A stretch of DNA of 64,000 nt, taken from positions 1,480,784 through 1,544,783 of the forward strand of contig NZ_JQIV01000006.1 in the NCBI RefSeq assembly GCF_000746825.1, given 5' to 3'. Positions within the stretch are counted from its first letter, which is position 1. Each line of letters opens with the position of its first letter. The translations under genes were made by a program, and so were the position numbers. The DNA is from Carnobacterium inhibens subsp. inhibens DSM 13024 (GTDB lineage Bacteria; Bacillota; Bacilli; Lactobacillales; Carnobacteriaceae). Below the pieces are notes generated by a model that was given only the letters and a program-made list of their open reading frames with translations, did not search any database and was not told where the DNA came from. This document shows, one piece after another, positions 8,866 to 18,772 of the stretch.

Positions 8866-8928
8866 CTTTATTCCTCCTATTTTTTAATTTATTTTCTATT
8901 TTCATTGCTAAATACTCTTTCTGATTTA

Positions 8929-8944
8929 ATACCCTGCACCGTAT
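8929..8944. promoter_or_regulatory. CsoR/CstR-type operator, downstream site
   Basis: Pseudo-palindrome ATACCCTGCACCGTAT with outer arms ATAC/GTAT around a G/C-rich TGCA core. Its centre is 25 bp from the second site at 8954-8969. It lies just downstream of the -10 element on the minus strand. Confidence 0.65.
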
Positions 8945-8950
8945 TGTTAA

Positions 8951-8979
8951 ATAATACTCCATGGGGTATAAAATGTAAA
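8951..8979 (-). promoter_or_regulatory. Promoter of the persulfide operon
   Basis: On the minus strand, -35 TTTACA (8974-8979), a 17-nt spacer and -10 TATTAT (8951-8956). The spacer is filled by the CstR-type palindrome, a classic place for repressor exclusion of polymerase. Confidence 0.75.
8954..8969. promoter_or_regulatory. CsoR/CstR-type operator in the -35/-10 spacer
   Basis: Palindrome ATACTCCATGGGGTAT (one internal mismatch) with ATAC/GTAT arms and a G/C core, as in known CsoR and CstR operators. The operon's own last gene encodes a CstR-like protein, so autoregulation is likely. Confidence 0.75.
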
Positions 8980-9119
8980 GCTTATTTGTTTAAAACATAA
9001 TAAAAAAAATAGTAGCCACATTCAAGGCATTAATACTTGTTTTTCAAATGATAATTTGCTATATTTAGATTGTAATTAATATAATTAAATAACTATTATG
9101 AAATGGAGTGATTAGGATA

Positions 9120-9542
9120 ATGAGTATTGATTTTAAAGATCATGGCAAAAAACCTTATGTTGTAAATATTGAAGATGCCACAGTGCAAAATGATAACTAC
9201 CGTACAACGATATGGACAGGCGCTAAACTACAAGTAACCGTTATGTCTATTCAACCAAACGATGATATTGGCTTAGAAGTGCATCATGGAATTGATCAAT
9301 TTATTCGCATCGAAGAAGGCCAAGGGCTATGCCAAATGGGACCTTCTGAAGATAACTTAAATTTTGAACAAGTTGTTTCTGAAGATGACGCAGTATTGGT
9401 TCCAGCAGATATGTGGCACAATATTAAAAATACTGGTGACAAACCACTAAAATTATATACCATTTATGCTGGTCCTGATCATGTTGAAGGTACTATTCAC
9501 CCAACTCATGAAGACGCAGAAAACGATCCTAATGAACACTAA
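9120..9542 (+). CDS. Cupin-domain protein
   Basis: 140 residues from the ATG at 9120, chosen over an in-frame GTG at 9108 because GGAG at 9105-9108 overlaps that codon. Cupin motif 1 reads LEVHHGIDQFIRIEEGQG, motif 2 reads VLVPADMWHNIKNTG, and a C-terminal YAGPDHVEGTIHPTHEDA tail follows. The His/Glu set suggests a bound divalent metal. The family includes mannose-6-phosphate-isomerase-like and sensor cupins. The substrate is unknown. It is monocistronic, facing away from the persulfide operon. Confidence 0.85.
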   Translation: MSIDFKDHGKKPYVVNIEDATVQNDNYRTTIWTGAKLQVTVMSIQPNDDIGLEVHHGIDQFIRIEEGQGLCQMGPSEDNLNFEQVVSEDDAVLVPADMWHNIKNTGDKPLKLYTIYAGPDHVEGTIHPTHEDAENDPNEH

Positions 9543-9574
9543 AAAAAGCCTCGCTTTATAAAAAAGACTGTTTT

Positions 9575-9624
9575 GAGTCCAAACATTTGAGCAACAGCTC
9601 TAAATATTGGACTCTCATTTTTTG
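9575..9624 (+). terminator. Terminator after the cupin gene
   Basis: GAGTCCAA (9575-9582) pairs with TTGGACTC (9607-9614), with an inner GAGC/GCTC stem. It is followed by a T run before the fetA gene. Confidence 0.8.
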
Positions 9625-9658
9625 TAATTTATTAAATATAAACTAAGGAGGAGAATAT

Positions 9659-10312
9659 ATGGAGACACCACTATTAAACACAACCCAACTAGGCTACGAA
9701 TTAGATGGAAAAGCCATTTTAAAAGGAATAACGCTATCTGTTGAAGAGGGAGAATTCTTAACGATTACAGGACCATCAGGAAGTGGAAAAAGTACCTTAT
9801 TAAAGATTATTGCTTCACTCTTGTCTCCAACTGAAGGAACCGTTTCTTATCAAAGTAAACTAGTTGATGACTATGAACCTACTGATTATCGAAAAGAAGT
9901 CTCCTACTGTTTCCAGACGGCCACACTTTTTGGAGAAACTGTAAAAGACAATCTCATGTTCCCATTTGTTATCAGAGATCAGCCTTTTAATGAAAAAAAA
10001 GCCTTAGATGCTTTAAAAAAAGTTGGCCTAGGAGCAGAGTATTTAACTAAATCAGTCAACGCATTATCTGGTGGGGAAAAACAAAGGGTAGCATTGATTC
10101 GTAATGTTTTATTTATGCCTAAAGTCCTCTTACTAGATGAAGTAACCAGCGCATTAGATCATGAAAACCAAGAAATTATTCGTGATTTAATCCGTAATCT
10201 GAATCAAGAACAAGGCGTTACAATTTTATGGGTCACCCATAATGCAGTCGAGATTCAAGCTTCAAATCGTATTATTCACTTAGTTAATGGCGAAATGGAG
10301 GAACCAAAATGA
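9659..10312 (+). CDS. fetA: Iron-export ABC transporter, ATP-binding protein (FetA/YbbL)
   Basis: 217-residue ABC ATPase with Walker A GPSGSGKST (about 39-47), Q-loop CFQTATLFG, signature LSGGEKQR, and Walker B VLLLDEVTSALD. It is paired with a UPF0014/FetB permease 4 nt overlapping. That pairing identifies the FetAB exporter, which in E. coli lowers cytosolic iron and protects against peroxide. GGAGGAG precedes the ATG. The neighbouring P1B-4 ATPase, with its metal riboswitch, fits an iron-efflux neighbourhood. Confidence 0.88.
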   Translation: METPLLNTTQLGYELDGKAILKGITLSVEEGEFLTITGPSGSGKSTLLKIIASLLSPTEGTVSYQSKLVDDYEPTDYRKEVSYCFQTATLFGETVKDNLMFPFVIRDQPFNEKKALDALKKVGLGAEYLTKSVNALSGGEKQRVALIRNVLFMPKVLLLDEVTSALDHENQEIIRDLIRNLNQEQGVTILWVTHNAVEIQASNRIIHLVNGEMEEPK

Positions 10313-11067
10313 ACTTAGCTATTAATAATTCATCTTTACTATTTGCAACTGCCTTAGTTGGTATAGCACTTATTGTGGTTTATAAAGAAAAATTAGGATT
10401 GGGTAAAGATATTTTAATTGGTGTTGTGCGAGCCGTTATCCAATTATTTGCTGTTGGTTATTTATTAGGCTATGTCTTTAAACTAAATAATATTATTGTG
10501 ACATTAGCACTTGTTTTAGTTATTATTTTTAATGCCTCTTTTAATGCGGGGAAGAAAAGCAATGGTATATCAAATGCATTTAAAATATCTTTTATTGCCA
10601 TCTTAACAGCTACTAGTTTAACTTTGATTGTCTTACTTTTATCAGGAGCTATTTTATTCATCCCTTCTCAGGTCATTCCAATATCAGGAATGATTGCTAG
10701 TAACTCAATGATTGCGATTGGAATTTGTTACCGCAATTTGAACTCAAAATTTAAAGACCAACGTCAACAAGTATTAGAAAAACTGGCATTAGGAGCAAAT
10801 TTAAAACAAGCTTCTATCTCCATAGTACGTGATAGTATTCGTGCAGGAATGCTCCCAACAATCGAATCTGCAAAGACCATTGGAATTGTTAGTCTGCCCG
10901 GTATGATGTCTGGATTGATGTTTGCTGGTGTAAACCCTACGCATGCGATAAAGTACCAAATTATGGTTACCTTTATGCTGCTATCCACTACAAGTATTGC
11001 ATCTGTGATTGCTAGTTACTTGGCTTATAAAGAATTTTATACAGCAAGGAAACAACTAAAAGATTAA
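10309..11067 (+). CDS. fetB: Iron-export ABC transporter permease (FetB/YbbM, UPF0014)
   Basis: 252 residues with about seven hydrophobic segments, typical of the UPF0014/FetB family. Recognisable are an N-terminal LLFATALVGIALIVVYKEK helix, the RAVIQLFAVGYLL segment, and a cytosolic loop with SIVRDSIRAGMLPTIESAKTIGIVSLPGMMSGL, the likely coupling helix. It starts within the fetA stop (ATGA). A short decayed copy of its 3' end sits at 18773-18822. Confidence 0.9.
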   Translation: MNLAINNSSLLFATALVGIALIVVYKEKLGLGKDILIGVVRAVIQLFAVGYLLGYVFKLNNIIVTLALVLVIIFNASFNAGKKSNGISNAFKISFIAILTATSLTLIVLLLSGAILFIPSQVIPISGMIASNSMIAIGICYRNLNSKFKDQRQQVLEKLALGANLKQASISIVRDSIRAGMLPTIESAKTIGIVSLPGMMSGLMFAGVNPTHAIKYQIMVTFMLLSTTSIASVIASYLAYKEFYTARKQLKD

Positions 11068-11073
11068 ACCAAT

Positions 11074-11120
11074 AAAAGTGTGTGAGCCTATCGGAAATTC
11101 CAATAGGCTCACACACTTTT
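11074..11120 (+). terminator. Bidirectional terminator between fetB and the P-type ATPase
   Basis: AAAAGTGTGTGAGCCTAT (11074-11091) pairs with the segment ending GGCTCACACACTTTT (to 11120). It separates convergent genes. Confidence 0.88.
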
Positions 11121-11130
11121 ATATTTTTTA

Positions 11131-12954
11131 TTAACGTAACAAACGCAATCCATTTAAAATAACTAAAATTGTCGATCCTTCATGGAAAACAACTCCTACC
11201 GGCAAATCTAAATAACCTAAAAGATTTAAAATCATCAATATGATGATCACACTGACAGAGAAGAAAATATTTTGTTTAATAATTCGGTTCAATCGTTTGC
11301 TCAGGTGATAACTATAAAGCAATTTACCTAAATCATTTTTTACAATCACCACATCAGCTGACTCTATAGCCACCGATGATCCACTACCCATAGCAATGCC
11401 GATATCCGCATTCGCTAATGCGGGTGCATCATTGATTCCATCTCCAACCATGCCTGCCACCTTTTTATTTCGCTGACTTTTTAGGATATGTTTAATCTTA
11501 TCTTCTGGAAGACAATTGGCTACATAATCATTTACTTTGACTTCCTTAGCAACTTTCGAAGCAACCATTTCATTGTCTCCAGTCAAAAGTACAACTTGAA
11601 TACCTTCTTTTTGAAAACCAGCTACTGCTTCGATTGCTTCATTCCGAATTTCATCAGAAAGAGAAATGTACCCAACAATTTCATTACTTTTCGCCACAAA
11701 AATCGTTGTATTTTCTTCAACTACTTTATCAAGATAATAATTTTTATCAGGATACCCAATAAACGTACTTGGTTTACCTATTTCAATTGCTCCTTTTCTA
11801 ACACCTTGTCCAGCTATTTCCTCCACAGGTTCTGAAGTATCAATGCATTTAAAGTTTCTGTTTTCAAAAGCTGCCACAATAGCATTAGCTATTGGATGGT
11901 TAGATTGTTGTTCCATATAAACCACTTCATTCAAAATATCTTCTGGAACTTCATAATTTAATACTCTGAAATCACCAAATGTCAGTGTCCCTGTTTTATC
12001 GCTATATAAAATATCCATCGTATTCAAAGACTCCATTGCTGCTCCGCCTTTAACTAACACCCCATTTTTTGCTCCATTACTGATAGCACTTAGTGTTGCT
12101 GGTGTAGCAGAAGCGACCAAAGCACATGGACTAGCAACGGTCAATAAAACCATACCTCTATAAAAAGCTTCCTCAAAGCTATACCCGTTAAAATAATAAA
12201 GACTCGCAATGAACAATGGAACCATAATTAAAACAACTAGTACGTATTTCGTTTCAAAACGATTAATAATTTTCGAAATTTTCGAAGGGCTTTTCTGCGC
12301 TTCTTCTACCATCCGTATAATATTTGAGAAAACGGTTTGATCACTCGTTTTATTCACTTCAAGATGAAAGGCATTCCCTTCATTGAAAGTTCCAGAAAAT
12401 ACTTCGGCTCCTTTTTCTTTTTCAACAGGCATTGATTCCCCAGTAAGGCTGGATTCATTAATTTGCGTTTTTCGGTCGGAATACCCATCAATAGGTATCT
12501 GTGCTCCTTTTGAAACGACTACAATGTCACCAACTTTTAACAATTCAGTAGGTACTTCACTCACTTCATCATTATCTTTTAGCAGTTGCGCTGTAGAAGG
12601 CACATGAGATAGCAACTCAGAAATAGCACTTTTTGATTTATTGGTTGCATAGGATTCTAGAGCTTCTGAGCCAGCAAAAATGAGCAGTAATACAGCTCCT
12701 TCTGATTCATAATGAATCAAACATGCACCTAATGCTGCTAAAACCATTAGCAAATCAACATTGGGAGCTTTAGAATGGATTGTTTCTGTCACCGCTTTTT
12801 TAGCTGAAAAGAACCCTAAAAAGAAAATTGCCCCATAAAAAGAAATTGAACTATAAAAACCTCCCATCGTATTTAAAATAAATCCAATAATCGTAAAAAA
12901 GACTCCAATGACTAAAAACTGTCCTGAACGCGTATTGCTTAAAAACTTCAACAT
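11131..12954 (-). CDS. P1B-4-type heavy-metal efflux ATPase (probable Fe(II)/Co exporter)
   Basis: 607 residues from the ATG at 12954. The open frame extends to 13038 but that stretch lies in the riboswitch terminator, so the inner start is right; GAGGG precedes it. Motifs: TGES (about 171), membrane SPC (275-277), phosphorylation DKTGT (Asp319), GDGIND, and HEGST in the last membrane segment (about 591). SPC plus HEGST and no N-terminal metal-binding domain define group P1B-4 (PfeT, FrvA, CtpD, PmtA), which exports Fe(II), Co(II) or Zn(II). A NiCo-type riboswitch lies upstream and the FetAB iron exporter is adjacent. Both favour Fe(II) or Co(II). Confidence 0.92.
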   Translation of the reverse strand: MLKFLSNTRSGQFLVIGVFFTIIGFILNTMGGFYSSISFYGAIFFLGFFSAKKAVTETIHSKAPNVDLLMVLAALGACLIHYESEGAVLLLIFAGSEALESYATNKSKSAISELLSHVPSTAQLLKDNDEVSEVPTELLKVGDIVVVSKGAQIPIDGYSDRKTQINESSLTGESMPVEKEKGAEVFSGTFNEGNAFHLEVNKTSDQTVFSNIIRMVEEAQKSPSKISKIINRFETKYVLVVLIMVPLFIASLYYFNGYSFEEAFYRGMVLLTVASPCALVASATPATLSAISNGAKNGVLVKGGAAMESLNTMDILYSDKTGTLTFGDFRVLNYEVPEDILNEVVYMEQQSNHPIANAIVAAFENRNFKCIDTSEPVEEIAGQGVRKGAIEIGKPSTFIGYPDKNYYLDKVVEENTTIFVAKSNEIVGYISLSDEIRNEAIEAVAGFQKEGIQVVLLTGDNEMVASKVAKEVKVNDYVANCLPEDKIKHILKSQRNKKVAGMVGDGINDAPALANADIGIAMGSGSSVAIESADVVIVKNDLGKLLYSYHLSKRLNRIIKQNIFFSVSVIIILMILNLLGYLDLPVGVVFHEGSTILVILNGLRLLR

Positions 12955-13024
12955 TTCCCTCTTCCTTTCTGTAATTATTTTTAAGTTAGTGGTTAAATTA
13001 CCCCTCCTTAATAAAAAGTAAAAA

Positions 13025-13076
13025 TAAAAAAGGCACACCTATAGGACAGTAGTACTGTCCCACAGGTGTGCCTTTT
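13025..13076 (-). terminator. Riboswitch-controlled terminator
   Basis: Minus-strand hairpin in which GGCACACCT (3' part of the aptamer) pairs with AGGTGTGCC, with GGACAGTA/TACTGTCC as an upper stem, then a run of T. Its left arm is shared with the conserved aptamer segment CACCTGTGGGACAG, so aptamer folding and termination exclude each other. Confidence 0.88.
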
Positions 13077-13152
13077 TTGGCACTACTCTGCTATCACACA
13101 TGTGTGATCCGGCCGCATGAACCTCTAAGAGTTCACCGCCTGTTCAGATTTA
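13044..13152 (-). promoter_or_regulatory. NiCo (czcD) riboswitch aptamer
   Basis: Read on the minus strand, the conserved blocks of the NiCo/czcD motif appear in order: CTGAACAGGC, a TGAAC...GTTCA hairpin, TCATGCGGCCGG, an ATCACAC...GTGTGAT hairpin, a GCAGAG junction, a TAGTGCC...GGCAC arm and CACCTGTGGGACAG. This matches the four-way-junction RNA that binds Co(II), Ni(II) and, by later work, Fe(II). It directly precedes the P1B-4 ATPase and overlaps a terminator, predicting an ON switch when metal is bound. Identified from remembered consensus, not a covariance search. Confidence 0.87.
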
Positions 13153-13280
13153 ATTGGCTCTCATTCTTACATTAGCTATAAGAAAGAAGAGCAAGTTAAA
13201 TTAGATTTATATAAACTTATAATACCATTTACTAATTGAAGTATCAAATGTTACTCCACTTTTACTAAATTCAATCGAAT

Positions 13281-14120
13281 TTACTCTATCAAACCAAGAT
13301 GGCGGAAGGCTTTTTCCAGTCCGTCTTTATCAACACTATCGGTTATGTAATCAGCCATAGCTTTTATTTCTTTACCGCCATTTCCCATTGCTACACCTAT
13401 TTCACAATACTCAAGCATAGGAATATCTATTTTTGCATCGCCAAAAGCTATCGTGTTCTTCTGATCAACTCCATGATGTTCTAATAATTTTTTGATAGCT
13501 GTTTGTTTTGTAATGTTTGCTAAGGCAATATCTCCAAACAGAGCTTGTTCACCTATACCTCCCCACGTACCTACTTGAAAGTCAGAAAAAAAATCGGCTG
13601 CAGCTAGGTAATCTTCATACTCTTCTAAAATGAAACTGATTTTGTTCACGTCAGCTCGATACAATTGACCATCAAAAATCATTTCTGGAAATGCTTGTCG
13701 CACCGTCATTGTTTCTGTACCGGATTTTTCTTTATAAGCAGCATAGTCTTTAACCGTTTGCTCTCCACGTGTCTCAAACTGTTCACTTGCAAACAATCCA
13801 TTGTTGGACTCCAAATAAAAAGCTAATCCACGGTTATTCAGCCAGTCTACAATCATTTTTTCTTGTTCTGCTGTTATTAATTGATGCAAAATAACTTCAT
13901 TATCACTTTCAACATAGTTGCCATTTCCACCAATATACCCATCAAAACCGATCTCTAATAGTTCATCATACATTTCAGCTTTGCTGCGTCCAGTCACCGG
14001 GTACACTTTATGACCGTTGGCTTGCGCAACTTTAATAGCTTTGACTGCAGAATTCGGTAATTCATTAGAATAATCTACTAATGTTCCATCCACATCTAAA
14101 AAAACATAGTTTGATTCCAT
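13281..14120 (-). CDS. Cof-type HAD-superfamily sugar phosphatase
   Basis: 279 residues with HAD motif I FLDVDGTLVDYS (nucleophile Asp9), motif II VTGRS, a cap domain of about 110 residues (type IIB), and motif IV FGDAKIDIPML followed by GVAMGNGGKEIK. Cof-type members dephosphorylate sugar phosphates and cofactors. It lies 54 nt downstream of the phospho-beta-glucosidase gene on the same strand and is probably co-transcribed, suggesting work on products of beta-glucoside breakdown. The substrate is not deducible. Confidence 0.9.
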   Translation of the reverse strand: MESNYVFLDVDGTLVDYSNELPNSAVKAIKVAQANGHKVYPVTGRSKAEMYDELLEIGFDGYIGGNGNYVESDNEVILHQLITAEQEKMIVDWLNNRGLAFYLESNNGLFASEQFETRGEQTVKDYAAYKEKSGTETMTVRQAFPEMIFDGQLYRADVNKISFILEEYEDYLAAADFFSDFQVGTWGGIGEQALFGDIALANITKQTAIKKLLEHHGVDQKNTIAFGDAKIDIPMLEYCEIGVAMGNGGKEIKAMADYITDSVDKDGLEKAFRHLGLIE

Positions 14121-14174
14121 AGTAACCTCCTTAAAAAGGCCATACTAATAAGTAAGCATGACCTTCAAACTAAA

Positions 14175-15641
<1,467 letters not shown>

Positions 15642-15695
15642 TTACTCTCATCTTATCTAAACGGTTTCATTATTTCAATCGTCTAGATACAATTA

Positions 15696-15707
15696 GTAGG
15701 TTCCTAC
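15696..15707. promoter_or_regulatory. Short palindrome in the bgl/RpiR divergent promoter
   Basis: GTAGGTTCCTAC, a 5-bp arm palindrome followed by ACA, so that CCTACACA repeats the half-site of the larger palindrome at 15745-15777. Probably an accessory regulator site. Confidence 0.45.
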
Positions 15708-15744
15708 ACATACTTTCTAAATTTTACGATTGCTCTTGTAAAAC

Positions 15745-15777
15745 CCCTACACAAAAATATATACTATTTGTGTAGGG
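15745..15777. promoter_or_regulatory. Large inverted repeat upstream of the RpiR gene (putative operator)
   Basis: CCCTACACAAA (15745-15755) and TTTGTGTAGGG (15767-15777) form a perfect 11-bp inverted repeat with an 11-bp A/T spacer, 13 nt before the regulator start. There is no T run after it, so it is more likely an operator than a terminator. Confidence 0.6.
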
Positions 15778-15790
15778 AAGGAGTCTTTTT

Positions 15791-16669
15791 ATGCTACTCA
15801 TTGAACGATTAAAACATACTTCATTTTCAGATGCTGAACAATCATTAGTAAATTATCTCATCGATCATCCTGAAGACTTACAAGATATGACAACTCAAAA
15901 AATTGCGAATTTAACTCATACTAATCCTACGAGCCTTATTCGTGTAGCGAAAAAAATGGGATTTACAGGATGGCTAGATTTGAAAGAAGCTTACCTTGAA
16001 GAATGGCAGTACCTCAATAGCCACTTTACAGCTATTGACGCCAACTTACCGTATGATCAAGCGGATCATTTGGTTTCTATTGCCCATAAAATAAGCACAT
16101 TACAACAAAATACTATTCAGGATACTTTATCATTAATAGATTCTAAAGATTTGGAATACGCACAAAAACTCTTACTAAATGCTGACGAAATCAAAGTATT
16201 TGCGAGCCAAACTAATGCACTCATTGCTCAAGATTTCATAACTAAGATGCGTAGGATCAATAAAAAAATTACTATTTCTTCCACTTATGATTACAGTACG
16301 TATGAAGCTTTTAACAGTGGTAACCGAACTTGTGCCCTTATTATTTCATACACAGGTGAAGATGATTCCTTCATAAAATGCATGGACATTTTGAAAAAAC
16401 AAGGAGCTTCCACTATTAGCTTAACAAGTATAGGAGATAATCCTATTGCAACACATAGCGATTGTTCATTAAAAATCACTACTCGAGAAAAACTCTATTC
16501 TAAAATCGGAAACTTTACCTCAACCACATCTGTCATTTATCTATTGAACCTTTTGTATTCTATCGTCTTTACTGCAGATTATGAAATGAACTTGAACCAC
16601 CTCATTCAAATCGGTCGTTCAACAGATACCCGAAAAACAAACATCGACATCATTAAAGAACAGTCTTAA
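15791..16669 (+). CDS. RpiR-family transcriptional regulator of the beta-glucoside locus
   Basis: 292 residues: an N-terminal RpiR-type helix-turn-helix (MTTQKIANLTHTNPTSLIRVAKKMGFTGWLDLK, about 36-68) and a C-terminal SIS sugar-phosphate-binding domain (about 125-250, with ISYTGEDDSF). It is divergent from the GH1 gene with inverted repeats between them, so it probably controls that gene and itself in response to a phosphosugar. GGAAGGAG precedes the ATG. Confidence 0.88.
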   Translation: MLLIERLKHTSFSDAEQSLVNYLIDHPEDLQDMTTQKIANLTHTNPTSLIRVAKKMGFTGWLDLKEAYLEEWQYLNSHFTAIDANLPYDQADHLVSIAHKISTLQQNTIQDTLSLIDSKDLEYAQKLLLNADEIKVFASQTNALIAQDFITKMRRINKKITISSTYDYSTYEAFNSGNRTCALIISYTGEDDSFIKCMDILKKQGASTISLTSIGDNPIATHSDCSLKITTREKLYSKIGNFTSTTSVIYLLNLLYSIVFTADYEMNLNHLIQIGRSTDTRKTNIDIIKEQS

Positions 16670-16732
16670 TTGGATAAGTAAATTTAAGGAAGGAGAAGGG
16701 ATATCTAAATACTTCTTCCTCATTTATAAACA

Positions 16733-16762
16733 CAAAAAAACGGGAAGCTCATTGCCTCCCGC
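16733..16762 (-). terminator. Terminator of gap
   Basis: CGGGAAGC (16741-16748) pairs with GCCTCCCG (16754-16761). Read on the minus strand a run of seven T follows. Confidence 0.8.
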
Positions 16763-16776
16763 TAATTAAAATTAAT

Positions 16777-17790
16777 TTATTTAATATTCGCAAAATGTTC
16801 TAACGTTCCTACCATATTAGCCACAAAACCGTACTCGTTATCATACCAAGCAACCGTTTTGACTAATTGTCCGTTCGTTCCCTCGATGACTTTTGTTTGA
16901 GTGGCATCAAAAATCGAACCTGCTGGTACCCCGATAACATCTGAAGATACGATTTCGTCTTCATTGTATAAGAATGCCTCAGATGCAGCTTCTTTCATTG
17001 CCGCGTTGACTTCTTCCACTGTTACTTCTTTATTCAAAACAGAATACAGTTCTGTCATTGAACCTGTAATGGTAGGAATTCTGATGGCTGTTCCGTCAAT
17101 TTTCCCTTCCAATTCAGGAATAACTTTTCCTACCGCTTTGGCAGCACCTGTTGAAGATGGAATGGCGTTTTGTGCTCCTGCACGATTTTTGCGTCCACCT
17201 GGTGAATCTTGCAATGCTTGCGATGCTGTGTACGCATGGATCGTTGACATCAACGCACTATTGATTCCATATTTTTTGTTCAAAACGTTTGCCATTGGTG
17301 CTAAACAGTTCGTTGTACAAGATGCTGCAGAAATAATTTCATCATTTCCATCCAGCGAATCATGATTTACTCCATAAACAATTGTTTTAGTGTTGTCTAC
17401 TTCTGCACCTGAAGCTTTCACTGGCGCGGAAATCAATACTCGTTTTGCTCCTGCATCTAAGTGAGCCTGTGATTTTTTCGCTGAAGTATAGAAGCCCGTA
17501 CATTCCAGGACGATGTCGATTCCTAGATCACCCCATGGTAATTGACTTGCATCTTTTTCTGCATAAGCTTTGATTTCTTTTCCATCTACTACAATCGCGT
17601 CATTCCCAACTGATACTTCATATGGAAAGCGTCCTTGTGCGGTATCGTATTTTAACAAATAAACTAAGTCGTCATTATCCGTCAAATCATTGATTGCGAC
17701 AACCTCTAAATCTGTGTCTTTTTCCAACATCCGGCGCAGTGCTAAACGTCCAATCCGACCAAACCCATTAATTGCTACTTTTATTGACAT
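16777..17790 (-). CDS. gap: Glyceraldehyde-3-phosphate dehydrogenase, NAD-dependent
   Basis: 337-residue glycolytic enzyme oxidising glyceraldehyde 3-phosphate to 1,3-bisphosphoglycerate. It has Rossmann GFGRIGR at the N terminus, IND at about 34 (NAD preference), catalytic Cys158 in SCTTNC, the active-site His in STIHAYT, and the C-terminal WYDNEYGF. It stands alone: no cggR, pgk or tpi neighbours are present, unlike many Firmicutes. Strong AAGGAGGAACT ribosome site. Confidence 0.96.
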   Translation of the reverse strand: MSIKVAINGFGRIGRLALRRMLEKDTDLEVVAINDLTDNDDLVYLLKYDTAQGRFPYEVSVGNDAIVVDGKEIKAYAEKDASQLPWGDLGIDIVLECTGFYTSAKKSQAHLDAGAKRVLISAPVKASGAEVDNTKTIVYGVNHDSLDGNDEIISAASCTTNCLAPMANVLNKKYGINSALMSTIHAYTASQALQDSPGGRKNRAGAQNAIPSSTGAAKAVGKVIPELEGKIDGTAIRIPTITGSMTELYSVLNKEVTVEEVNAAMKEAASEAFLYNEDEIVSSDVIGVPAGSIFDATQTKVIEGTNGQLVKTVAWYDNEYGFVANMVGTLEHFANIK

Positions 17791-18140
17791 GAATAGTTCC
17801 TCCTTCTTTAGTTGAATCTAATTTTATGGTACCGCTTTTACAATGAAATTTCCAATTGTTTGCATTATTCATTTTGGTTTGATTCCATTCGTCTGTTTTT
17901 AGTGCTAATAATAGAGAATTTAGGATGATTCTCTAATTTAAAAAAATTAATTTCTTTCGAAATCAGCTTATGTATTTTTGAAAACGGTCCAAATTTCTAT
18001 ACATTCATAGAAACAGTCTACGATTATAAGCAAGGTGTTTTAACAAAGTAAAATTAAATGTTACTATAAATTTAACTTATATAGTTTCGGTGCTCTAAAT
18101 TTTTAGGCTAGTTAGTTATATACTTTAAGGAGGAGATAGT
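17791..18140. other. Intergenic region between gap and the DUF305 gene
   Basis: 350 bases of A/T-rich sequence holding the divergent promoters. A possible gap promoter is at 17908-17936. GGAGGAG at 18129-18135 serves the downstream gene. No coding remnant or other structure was recognised. Confidence 0.6.
17908..17936 (-). promoter_or_regulatory. Possible gap promoter with an inverted repeat in the spacer
   Basis: Minus-strand -10 TATTAT (17908-17913), 17-nt spacer, and weak -35 TTAGAG (17931-17936). AGAGAAT (17913-17919) and ATTCTCT (17928-17934) form an inverted repeat across the spacer, a possible regulator site. Confidence 0.4.
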
Positions 18141-18602
18141 ATGAAAAGTTACATTCGTTTTGGTTTAATGATTTTGACCTCTACTGTTGTGATGTATTTT
18201 TTAATGTTCTTCAATATTTTTGAACTGTCTCATTTTACGTTTAGTGAGACTCGAGTCTATATGTCTATTATGATGGGATCTGTAATGGCCATTATCATGC
18301 TGCTGTTTATGTGGAAAATGTATCAAAAGAAAAAATTGAATTACATTATTTTAGGCGTTTCTATTCTTACGTTTGGTACTTCGCTTTGGTTGGTAAGAAG
18401 TCAAGCAACTATTGATGATTCTTCTTGGATGAAAGCAATGATCCCTCATCACTCAATTGCTATCCTAACCAGTGAACGAGCAGATGTATCTGATCCTCGT
18501 GTACAGGAACTAAGGGATACCATTATTAAAACTCAAAAAGAGGAAATTGCAGAAATGAAAAAACTAATCGAAGACATTGAAGAGAATGGAGAAACAGAGT
18601 AA
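18141..18602 (+). CDS. Membrane-anchored DUF305 protein
   Basis: 153 residues. Three hydrophobic segments occupy about 7-26, 43-60 and 69-84. The C-terminal part then carries a DUF305-type motif: MIPHHSIAILTSERA followed by IIKTQKEEIAEMKKLIE. The paired histidines of DUF305 proteins are thought to bind metal, often in copper or silver handling. That role is not shown here. It is monocistronic and ends before a terminator. Confidence 0.82.
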   Translation: MKSYIRFGLMILTSTVVMYFLMFFNIFELSHFTFSETRVYMSIMMGSVMAIIMLLFMWKMYQKKKLNYIILGVSILTFGTSLWLVRSQATIDDSSWMKAMIPHHSIAILTSERADVSDPRVQELRDTIIKTQKEEIAEMKKLIEDIEENGETE

Positions 18603-18679
18603 AATTCTGATTTATCTTTGCGTAGTCCTATTGCTATCCAAGACAACAACCTTTAGATATATACCAGTCAATTCAAAAA

Positions 18680-18718
18680 AGTCTGCAGGAGTCAATGACT
18701 ACTACAGACTTTTTTTAT
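18680..18718 (+). terminator. Terminator after the DUF305 gene
   Basis: AGTCTGCAG (18680-18688) pairs with CTACAGACT (18702-18710), with one mismatch, followed by seven T. Confidence 0.75.
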
Positions 18719-18772
18719 ATCTATAAAGAAAATAAAAAAATTCTAATCTACTCCGTGTCTCACTGAAACAAT

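Noticed and set aside
15745-15777. Inverted repeat as a terminator
   Set aside because: It precedes the regulator start by 13 nt and has no T tract, so an operator is more likely.
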